From assembly GCA_937876385.1 (NCBI GenBank), contig CALFHQ010000176.1, positions 1 to 11,343 on the forward strand: a DNA stretch of 11,343 bases, given 5' to 3'. Positions 6,278-11,343 of the stretch are shown here, in pieces. A program made the position numbers and the translations under genes. The stretch comes from an uncultured Pseudomonadota bacterium (GTDB lineage: Bacteria; Myxococcota_A; UBA9042; CAIXZC01). The notes under the pieces were generated by a model. It was not told where the DNA came from and searched no databases. It was given only the letters and a program-made list of their open reading frames with translations. Position 1 is the stretch's first letter. Each line of letters begins with the position of its first letter.

Positions 6278-7540
6278 ATGAAACGACTCAATTGGCTGTT
6301 GCTCCCCGTGCTGGCGCTCTCTCTTCTGGTAGTTGGTTGCGGCGACGGCAACGACAACGAAGAGACTGTGTACTGTGCCGAAGCCGGCGTTTGTGACGAT
6401 GGAAACCCGTGCACTTTGAACTCTTGCGATGAACTCACGGGAGAGTGTACCAACGAGGCCAAGGACTGTGACGACGGCAACGCCTGCACCGTGGATTCCT
6501 GCGACGCCGAGACGGGTGCGTGTATCAACGAGATCTCCATCACTTGCGACGACAACGACCTCTGCACCACCGACTTCTGCATTCCCGAATCTGGAGAGTG
6601 CATTAATGAGGCCGCTTCTTGCAGCGATTCCAACGCTTGCACCACCGACGCCTGCGACCCCACCACGGGCAAGTGCTTGAACGAGTCGGCAGTGGACTGC
6701 GACGACCTGGACGCTTGTACGACGGATTCTTGCAACGCCATGTCCGGTGAGTGCGAGTACACGACAATCGAGTGCGACGACCACTACGCCTGCACCACAG
6801 ATAGCTGCGATTCAGCCACCGGCGAATGCCTCTTCGTAGCGGGCAACAACGGCACTGCTTGTGACGATGACAACTCTGAAACCCTGTACGACATGTGCGA
6901 CGCTGGGGATTGCATGGGCCTCTACCCGGAAGCCTACCGAATCCACACCGTAGCCCTTGATGCCCCCACCATCTCCTTTGATGGCAACGAGCTCAACGCC
7001 CTCATCGGTCAGGCTATTGAAGAAGAGCTGGCCAAGTGGGACTTTGTCGCCTTCTTTGGTGGGGATTGGAGTGCTACCGATGCTCTCACACTGCAACTCG
7101 GCCAAGGAAGCTGTGACACCGCCAATCCACCGGCTTGTGGTTGGCTCGAGGGTGGCAGCACGGCAGGGTTCGAATCCGTGGCCCACTCCGCCTCTGGCGA
7201 ATGCGCAGGAATCGAAGCCGGTAACCTTCCCTGCTTTGCCACACCGACGGCGAGCTTCCACTTGAACGACATCGCTCCCAGCCAGTTCCTCGAGACTCTT
7301 CCCCCAGTGGAAGGGCAGGCGTGGGGATGGTTCCATCCCGATGGTACCCTCACGGGTGTCGTGGAAGGCTTCTTGCCCAAGGCAGTTGCCGAGGGAATCG
7401 CCCTTCCTCTGAACCTCAACGGCGAAGATCTCACGGCCGCTGACATCATCGATGCCACGGCAACCGAGACGTACAATGGCACAGAAGGTTGGTGGCTGCG
7501 CTTCTCCTTCACCGCTTCCTGGGTCGACTCCGCTCTGTAG
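6278..7540 (+). CDS. Lipoprotein with cysteine-rich CTDC-type repeats and an unassigned C-terminal domain
   Basis: This 420-residue protein begins with a lipoprotein signal peptide (MKRLNWLLLPVLALSLLVVGC, Cys21 in a good lipobox VVGC). Its start is fixed by AAGGAG 6 nt upstream. Residues 39-212 form six clear repeats of 25-26 residues with the pattern C-D-D-x-x-x-C-T-x-D-x-C-x-x-x-x-G-x-C, plus a degenerate seventh. This matches the Dictyostelium slime-mould (CTDC) repeat family, found in Dictyostelium matrix proteins and in secreted proteins of deltaproteobacteria. The repeats are strongly acidic, probably disulphide-bonded and possibly metal-binding. Residues from about 217 to 420 form a separate domain with four Cys in two local pairs (SCDTANPPAC, ECAGIEAGNLPC) that I do not recognise; by analogy with neighbouring families it may bind a ligand or cell-surface partner, but nothing in it shows this. 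The protein ends close to a short intergenic region and appears monocistronic. Confidence 0.82.
   Translation: MKRLNWLLLPVLALSLLVVGCGDGNDNEETVYCAEAGVCDDGNPCTLNSCDELTGECTNEAKDCDDGNACTVDSCDAETGACINEISITCDDNDLCTTDFCIPESGECINEAASCSDSNACTTDACDPTTGKCLNESAVDCDDLDACTTDSCNAMSGECEYTTIECDDHYACTTDSCDSATGECLFVAGNNGTACDDDNSETLYDMCDAGDCMGLYPEAYRIHTVALDAPTISFDGNELNALIGQAIEEELAKWDFVAFFGGDWSATDALTLQLGQGSCDTANPPACGWLEGGSTAGFESVAHSASGECAGIEAGNLPCFATPTASFHLNDIAPSQFLETLPPVEGQAWGWFHPDGTLTGVVEGFLPKAVAEGIALPLNLNGEDLTAADIIDATATETYNGTEGWWLRFSFTASWVDSAL
6392..6913 (+). repeat. Tandem cysteine-rich protein repeats, 25-26 codons each
   Basis: Repeat units begin at Cys residues 39, 64, 90, 115, 141, 166 and 195 of the lipoprotein, alternating 25- and 26-codon spacing until a longer 29-codon unit before the degenerate last copy. 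The consensus core is CDD-x-x-x-CTTD-x-C. DNA copies have diverged, so this is an old protein-level repeat and not a recent tandem duplication. Confidence 0.85.
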
Positions 7541-7600
7541 AATCCACCCCCTCCTCCTCCTCGCTTCAGTCTAGCCAAACAAGCGCCACAGCGCCCACTG

Positions 7601-7619
7601 CCTCTGGAATCCCCGGAGG
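7601..7619. terminator. Possible terminator hairpin between the convergent lipoprotein and acyltransferase genes
   Basis: CCTCTGG (7601-7607) pairs with CCGGAGG (7613-7619) with one T-G wobble and a 5-nt loop. A second small hairpin (ACTTC/GAAGT) follows directly. There is no U-tract. The placement in the 154-bp gap between convergent genes is the main support. Confidence 0.35.
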
Positions 7620-7694
7620 TCCACACTTCTTTGTGAAGTTGGCTTCGTGCAAACAGTGCGTGTCCAGACTGGGTCCAATTTGTAGAAGTGAATG

Positions 7695-8606
7695 CTACTC
7701 GGTGGGGACTTCCAAGAACTCTCCCGTTTCGTAGAAGCGGCCGAGTCGTTCGTCCTTCTGGCGGTATTGGCGGGAAACCCACTCGGCCAGACCCTCCGAA
7801 TCAACGGGAAGGGTATCAATTGGCGAGCGGGAGATGTGCACATGAACCTCGGTGGCTCGACCCAGGAACCACTGCCACAAGCTCGGAACGCCATCGACGT
7901 AGCCGATGGTAACGTCGTACACCGCCTGAATGTGTTTGGAGAGCCCCTGAACCGTTGCAACAAACCCCTTTGTCCTGGGAATCAACACATGCTGGGGCTC
8001 GCTTTGGGCCGTCCCCCTTGCATAGGCCTGGCTCTTCTCCAACTTGACAGGAGTCATCCGGGTACCCTCGAGAAAGGAAACAATCCACACAGGCACTTTG
8101 CCCTTCACGATGCTCCCAAAGACCTTCTCGATGAGAGCCTGGTCCTGGGTCCAGTTGCGGCGGATGAAGAGGCAATCCAGAAACAACATCCCCCACCCGA
8201 TTCCAGGAACGTACTTCAGCACGTCCTTTACATACCACTTCAGGTCTCCCAGCCGCCCGGTGCCATAGGACATGTCCAACAACACCGGGATATCCGCCAT
8301 AGATTGGTGGTTCACCATGATGACGGCGTTCTCGTGGGAGTTCAGGGGGTCTCCTGAAACATGGACCTTTACGCCGTGAAGCCATCGTCCCAGAAGGACG
8401 CTCGCTCCCCACCAGCCGGCAGCAATGTGACGGTTGATGCGGCGAAAGAGGCGCAAGGAAAAGGGGCGGACAACCAACGACAGCATCTGGAGCAGATTCG
8501 CCAGGAAGATGCCGGGAATCAACACCAAACCGACCAGCAAGCTGCGAAGGCCAGCCAGGAGTTTTTCCATCGGTCGTCGATTCGGAACAAGGTGTGGTAG
8601 GGGCAT
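7695..8606 (-). CDS. Lysophospholipid acyltransferase, AGPAT3/4/5-like (PlsC superfamily)
   Basis: This 303-residue acyltransferase should move an acyl chain onto a lysophospholipid or lysophosphatidate at the inner membrane. A hydrophobic N-terminal segment (about 15-50) anchors it. Motif I is NHQSMADIP, an HX4D site with H100 and D105. Motif II is LFIRRNWTQD. Motif III is FLEGTR (E180-R183), and VLIPRTKGF (about 207-215) serves as motif IV. After that, IQAVYDVTIGY and WVSRQYRQKD follow the C-terminal region of animal AGPAT3/4/5 and plant LPAT2 more closely than E. coli PlsC; E. coli YihG is the nearest familiar bacterial relative. The ATG at 8606 is chosen over the adjacent TTG (8609) and the internal ATG at 8570 because GGAG (complement of 8613-8616) lies 6 nt before it. 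The gene has its own promoter and is not linked to the neighbouring genes. Confidence 0.88.
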   Translation of the reverse strand: MPLPHLVPNRRPMEKLLAGLRSLLVGLVLIPGIFLANLLQMLSLVVRPFSLRLFRRINRHIAAGWWGASVLLGRWLHGVKVHVSGDPLNSHENAVIMVNHQSMADIPVLLDMSYGTGRLGDLKWYVKDVLKYVPGIGWGMLFLDCLFIRRNWTQDQALIEKVFGSIVKGKVPVWIVSFLEGTRMTPVKLEKSQAYARGTAQSEPQHVLIPRTKGFVATVQGLSKHIQAVYDVTIGYVDGVPSLWQWFLGRATEVHVHISRSPIDTLPVDSEGLAEWVSRQYRQKDERLGRFYETGEFLEVPTE

Positions 8607-8630
8607 CAATTTCTCCAGTTGCTTCTGGAA

Positions 8631-8659
8631 AAGCTAGCCTCTCCAGCGCACAGTGTCAA
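8631..8659 (-). promoter_or_regulatory. Sigma-70-type promoter of the acyltransferase gene
   Basis: On the minus strand a perfect TTGACA (complement of 8654-8659) is followed after exactly 17 bp by TAGCTT (complement of 8631-8636), which keeps T1, A2 and T6 of the -10. It would start transcription about 20 nt before the ATG at 8606. Confidence 0.5.
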
Positions 8660-8766
8660 CTGCACACAAGCATCCATCGACGGAACAAGGGAAACTGACT
8701 GATTTTGTCTGGGGAAAGGAAACAGGAGGAGGGGGACCGGCTATGCCGGGGAGGGTCTGAAGGGAA

Positions 8767-8808
8767 CCTTTTCGGGACGAAACGAGTCTCGCTTCGCCCC
8801 GAAGAAGG
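8767..8808 (-). terminator. Strong terminator hairpin after the RNA-binding-protein gene
   Basis: Arms 8771-8786 and 8788-8803 are complementary over 16 nt, and the stem extends by four more pairs (CCTT/AAGG) past a one-base bulge. In the minus-strand transcript the only two non-Watson-Crick positions are G-U wobbles; in the plus-strand transcript they would be A-C mismatches, so the structure belongs to the minus strand. The stem begins about 8 nt past the TAG stop of the RNA-binding-protein gene. No U-tract follows. Confidence 0.7.
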
Positions 8809-8816
8809 AGTTCAAT

Positions 8817-9137
8817 CTACCAGCGGTCGCCGCCGCCACGATTGTAACCACCACCACCGCCGCCGCCACGGTTTCCACCACGGTCGTCGGAGCGGTTCTT
8901 CGCTACGTTCACGGTCAAGGAACGACCGTCAACTTCGGCGCCATTCATGGCGTCGATGGCCTTGTCGGCGGCATCTTCGTCAGCCAATGTCACGAACCCA
9001 AAGCCTCGGCTACGGCCGGAGTCACGGTCGGTGATGACCTTGGCTTCGGTAACTTCACCAAACTGGGTAAAGGAGCTCTTGAGCCCTTCGTCATTCGTGT
9101 CAAAACTCAATCCACCAACAAACAATTTCTTCGACAT
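8817..9137 (-). CDS. RRM-domain RNA-binding protein with glycine-rich tail
   Basis: This 106-residue protein is one RNA recognition motif plus a short tail. RNP2 is LFVGGL (5-10) and RNP1 is RGFGFVTL (44-51), both with the aromatic residues that stack on RNA bases. The C-terminus (about 86-106) is Arg/Gly-rich with one Tyr and ends GGGDRW. Single-RRM, glycine-tailed proteins of this size occur in cyanobacteria and deltaproteobacteria, often induced by cold, and bind single-stranded RNA; the target is not known here. The start is the ATG at 9137 (MSKKLFVGGL). The frame continues upstream to 9320, but that stretch is leader and not conserved protein, and the ATG is preceded by a purine-rich GAGAGAAG. 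It is monocistronic, with a long leader upstream and a strong hairpin after the stop. Confidence 0.92.
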   Translation of the reverse strand: MSKKLFVGGLSFDTNDEGLKSSFTQFGEVTEAKVITDRDSGRSRGFGFVTLADEDAADKAIDAMNGAEVDGRSLTVNVAKNRSDDRGGNRGGGGGGGYNRGGGDRW

Positions 9138-9190
9138 GTTCTTCTCTCTCTTTTCCGATAAGCCGCAAGTTGAAACCCTCGCTGCCTGGC

Positions 9191-9207
9191 CGACCGACCA
9201 ACGGTCG
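9191..9207 (-). other. Leader hairpin upstream of the RNA-binding-protein gene
   Basis: CGACCG and CGGTCG (9191-9196 and 9202-9207) form a 6-bp stem with a 5-nt loop, in the minus-strand leader about 54 nt before the start codon. It could be part of a temperature- or autoregulated leader structure; the sequence alone does not decide. Confidence 0.35.
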
Positions 9208-9309
9208 TCATTTTCCAAATCAGGTGGGGTGAATTTTGAATCCAGGGCTTGTGAAAACGGACCAAAATAGCTGGCCACGTTCAAGTGATTGTGACGCCAA
9301 CTTGAGACA

Positions 9310-9337
9310 AGAGTAATCATCGAGGTAAAAAAGTCAA
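9310..9337 (-). promoter_or_regulatory. Probable promoter of the RNA-binding-protein gene
   Basis: On the minus strand TTGACT (complement of 9332-9337) is followed after 16 bp by TACTCT (complement of 9310-9315), inside the most AT-rich part of the window. It would give a 5' leader of about 165 nt, in keeping with the long leaders of cold-shock-type genes. Confidence 0.42.
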
Positions 9338-9542
9338 GTCTTTTCTAAAACTTAGCAGTTTATTTTTCCAAACCGCCGACCCAATCGGATGAGGTTTCCT
9401 TTCCCGCTCGCATCTCGATGGCACCGGTTTGGAGCCTTCTTTCTCTTTTGCTCAGTGCGTGATTCATGATAGAAATGTACTCGAAGAGCCAGACGAGAAG
9501 TCATCTGTCCGAACTGTCGACAACACAAATTTGAGTGCGAAG

Positions 9543-9548
9543 AGGAGG
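9543..9548 (+). promoter_or_regulatory. Ribosome binding site deciding the start of the acyl-CoA ligase gene
   Basis: AGGAGG lies 6 nt before the ATG at 9555. The 42-codon in-frame extension to a TTG at 9429 has no comparable site and no conserved sequence. Confidence 0.8.
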
Positions 9549-9554
9549 ATCTCC

Positions 9555-11291
9555 ATGCAGCGGTTCGACACCCTCAACGGAATACCACAGTGCAGTCTGA
9601 AGAATTTCGAGGAGGATTTCGCCGACAGGCACTTGCTTCACGGGCTGATCAAGAAGTGGGCCCGGGAGGTTCCGGAGAATCTGGGCCTCATCAACGCCTC
9701 CACAGGACGGACGGTGACTTGGTTGGAATTCGACCAGACTACCACGGCGCTTGCGCTGAAGCTCCTGGAGATGGGGTACAAAAAGGGCGACTTCTTCGCT
9801 TCTTCCCTCCCTCTTCTCACGGAACATGTCTTCCTGGAATACGCCTGCTTCAAGATCGGAGTCATCTGGGTTCCGCTGGACCTTCGACTTAAGGGAAGTG
9901 AGGTGATTCGCAGCCTCACATTGGTTCAGGCAAGGGGATTTGCGTTCCTGGGCAAGACCGAGCACGCCGATTTCTCGGCCCTGGGAAAGGCGGTTCAGGA
10001 ACACTGCTCCTTCGTAAAGGACTTCATTCAGTTCTGCCCCCCAGAGGAGACGGTGGACGGCGCACAAAACGCCTTCGTCCTGGCAGCACAGGCTAAGGAT
10101 TTGGCTGAGCAGGCGCAGTTGAAGCCGGGCGAGTCCGAGCCGTTGAGGGCCTACCTGGCAGCGCAGGAGACCATCCGGGAAACCGACGGCGCACTGGTCA
10201 TCTTCACGACCGGTTCCACCGGCTACCCAAAGCCTGCGCTCCTTTCACACAGGGCGATTACCTGCCAGAACATGTGTCTGGGCGCTGCCTTTGCAATCGG
10301 CGAGAACGCCCGTATGCTCGTCAACCTCCCTCCGTCTCACGTGGGATGTCAGACCGAGCAGCTCATGACCCCCTTCTTCTATGGCGGGACTGCGGTCATC
10401 CTGCACATCTTTGATGCGGAAGGTTCCCTCAAGGCCATCCAGGACCACAAGATTGATGCCTTCGGACAGATTCCAGCCCTCTTCAATCTCCAATGGAGAC
10501 TCCCGAATTATGACGAGTTCGACCTGTCCAGCCTCAAGTTCGCCCTGTACGGCGGCCAGCAGGTGAGTCGCACCTTCCTGGAGAAGCTCCAGACCATGGC
10601 TCCTGGCTTTGGAACCGGGTTGGGGCTTACGGAAACAGCCGGATTCTGCACATACTCCCCCTTGAACGGTACCGTAGACGACATTCTTGCCGGAGTGGGC
10701 TTTGACATGCCGGTGTATCCTCTGTCCATTCGCAAGCCCATGAAGCCTGATGGCTCTGCGGGGGATGAGTTGCCACAAGGTGAAACGGGAGACATCTGCT
10801 TTATCGGTCCCCAGAGCTTCACCATGTACGTCGGAAACCCCGAGGCCACGGCCCAGACCCTATCCACCGACGGCTACCTGTACACCGGAGACCTCGGGTA
10901 TGTGGACGAAGCAGGATTGCACTTCTCAGGACGGGGCAAACACGTCATCAAGCCCAAGGGCTACCAGGTGTTCCCAGCCCAAGTTGAGGATCATTTCTGC
11001 GAACTGCGAACGAAAGTAGCCGTTGCCGGTGTGGTTGGAGTGGAACACGAGGTCTTCTCCGAGGGAATCGTCTGCTTTGTCGAGAAGAAGCCAGGGGTGG
11101 AACTGACGGTGGACGAATTGAAAGAGCACGCCCGAGGCTTGGCCGCTTACATGCGGCCGTCGCACTACGTCATTCTCGATTCCGCCGGCCTCCCTTTGAA
11201 TCGAGTCGCCAAGACCGATTACGTGATTCTCAAGGAGCGGGCAATTCAAGAGGTCAAGAAGTTGCGCGAAAACGGCGGTTGGGATCGCTGA
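9555..11291 (+). CDS. AMP-dependent acyl-CoA synthetase / ligase
   Basis: This 578-residue ANL-superfamily enzyme activates a carboxylate with ATP to an acyl-adenylate, then most likely transfers it to CoA. Core motifs are in order: the P-loop TTGSTGYPK (218-226), GLTET (357-361) closing the adenylation pocket, YTGDLG (443-448) with the ribose-binding Asp446, GRGKHVIKPKGYQVFPAQVE in the hinge and C-terminal domain, and NRVAKTD (549-555) with catalytic Lys553. The N-terminal part (TVTWLEFDQTTTALALKLLEMGYKKGDFFA) is typical of fatty-acyl and medium-chain ligases. The region before the P-loop (about 155-210) is Ala/Glu-rich and long. The acyl pocket cannot be read from motifs, so chain length or an aromatic substrate stays open. 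No carrier-protein or reductase domain is fused, and no beta-oxidation gene is visible nearby. Confidence 0.9.
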   Translation: MQRFDTLNGIPQCSLKNFEEDFADRHLLHGLIKKWAREVPENLGLINASTGRTVTWLEFDQTTTALALKLLEMGYKKGDFFASSLPLLTEHVFLEYACFKIGVIWVPLDLRLKGSEVIRSLTLVQARGFAFLGKTEHADFSALGKAVQEHCSFVKDFIQFCPPEETVDGAQNAFVLAAQAKDLAEQAQLKPGESEPLRAYLAAQETIRETDGALVIFTTGSTGYPKPALLSHRAITCQNMCLGAAFAIGENARMLVNLPPSHVGCQTEQLMTPFFYGGTAVILHIFDAEGSLKAIQDHKIDAFGQIPALFNLQWRLPNYDEFDLSSLKFALYGGQQVSRTFLEKLQTMAPGFGTGLGLTETAGFCTYSPLNGTVDDILAGVGFDMPVYPLSIRKPMKPDGSAGDELPQGETGDICFIGPQSFTMYVGNPEATAQTLSTDGYLYTGDLGYVDEAGLHFSGRGKHVIKPKGYQVFPAQVEDHFCELRTKVAVAGVVGVEHEVFSEGIVCFVEKKPGVELTVDELKEHARGLAAYMRPSHYVILDSAGLPLNRVAKTDYVILKERAIQEVKKLRENGGWDR

Positions 11292-11312
11292 TACCGCATT
11301 TCTTTCCTGCAA

Positions 11313-11341
11313 CGAGTCGATGCGCCAACTGGGGCGACTCG
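11313..11341 (+). terminator. Possible terminator after the ligase gene, at the window edge
   Basis: CGAGTCG (11313-11319) and CGACTCG (11335-11341) are perfect 7-nt inverted arms around a 15-nt loop, starting 21 nt past the stop. The window ends 2 nt later, so any U-tract cannot be checked. Confidence 0.4.
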
Positions 11342-11343
11342 CT

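Larger units (their letters stand above)
9138..9554. other. 417-bp divergent leader/promoter region without a gene
   Basis: This gap separates the RNA-binding-protein ATG from the ligase ATG. The left part (9138-9305) would be the RNA-binding protein's 5' leader and includes a hairpin at 9191-9207. The centre (9300-9370) is AT-rich compared with its surroundings and holds the minus-strand promoter. The right part (9430-9554) has only weak plus-strand signals: TTGCTC (9448-9453) and TAGAAA (9470-9475) with a 16-bp spacer, and the palindrome TGTCGACA (9515-9522). Reading frames across it in both directions look like leader, with no recognisable protein. Confidence 0.6.

Noticed and set aside
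6229..6784. Two long minus-strand reading frames with periodic sequence (repeats such as HSPVSxSQESxVQA and VVAVHCRLVQALARGG).
   Set aside because: They are antisense readings of the cysteine-rich repeats; the periodicity is inherited from the plus-strand lipoprotein, which has the signal peptide, ribosome binding site and family match.
7009..7782. 257-residue minus-strand reading frame across the lipoprotein's 3' half.
   Set aside because: It has low-complexity Ser/Arg/Pro composition, is antisense to the lipoprotein, and crosses into the convergent acyltransferase end.
8821..8890. Low-complexity run of CCACC/GCC repeats, at first sight a microsatellite.
   Set aside because: It simply encodes, on the minus strand, the Gly/Arg-rich tail of the RNA-binding protein.
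9138..9320. 61-residue N-terminal extension of the RNA-binding-protein frame.
   Set aside because: It lies in the probable untranslated leader. The RRM begins right after the ATG at 9137, as in other single-RRM bacterial proteins.
1..11343. Possible multi-gene defence, secretion or biosynthetic island.
   Set aside because: Most genes are single transcription units with ordinary family assignments. No toxin, nuclease, integrase, transposase, flanking repeat or attachment site is visible, and composition is even apart from the AT-rich patch near 9300-9370.

Overview
The window looks like a housekeeping and cell-envelope stretch of a Gram-negative chromosome, most likely a myxobacterium-like or other deltaproteobacterial lineage. 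This is an inference from content: moderately high GC, an outer-membrane beta-barrel ending in Phe, two secreted lipoproteins, one of them carrying cysteine-rich repeats of the Dictyostelium-matrix (CTDC) type that are common in predatory or social deltaproteobacteria, and a small RRM plus glycine-rich RNA-binding protein. No tRNA, rRNA, CRISPR array, insertion sequence or phage gene is visible.

Layout. (1) 1-1166 (+): 3' part of a porin-like outer-membrane protein whose start lies outside the window. A near-perfect 15-bp inverted repeat (1165-1201) separates it from the convergent gene. (2) 1233-1979 (-): a spermidine-synthase-like / SAM-binding Rossmann protein. (3) 2134-4544 (+): a two-gene unit, a GH43-like five-bladed-propeller lipoprotein overlapping (ATGA) a condensation-superfamily acyltransferase. 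(4) 4524-5204 (-): truC-type tRNA pseudouridine synthase, overlapping the acyltransferase tail-to-tail by 21 bp. (5) 5417-6064 (+): haemolysin-III / PAQR-like seven-helix membrane protein. (6) 6278-7540 (+): lipoprotein with six to seven cysteine-rich repeats and an unassigned C-terminal domain. (7) 7695-8606 (-): lysophospholipid acyltransferase resembling the eukaryotic AGPAT3/4/5 and plant LPAT2 type. (8) 8817-9137 (-): RRM RNA-binding protein with a long leader and a strong terminator. (9) 9555-11291 (+): acyl-adenylate-forming ligase, probably acyl-CoA synthetase.

How they fit together. Several products act on lipids or the envelope (porin, two lipoproteins, two acyltransferases, acyl-CoA ligase, HlyIII), but they lie in separate, mostly single-gene transcription units. 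The only clear functional coupling is the GH43-like lipoprotein with its overlapping acyltransferase. I do not see a multi-gene defence, secretion or biosynthetic system here. The least described parts are that gene pair, the repeat lipoprotein's C-terminal domain, and the RNA-binding-protein leader.
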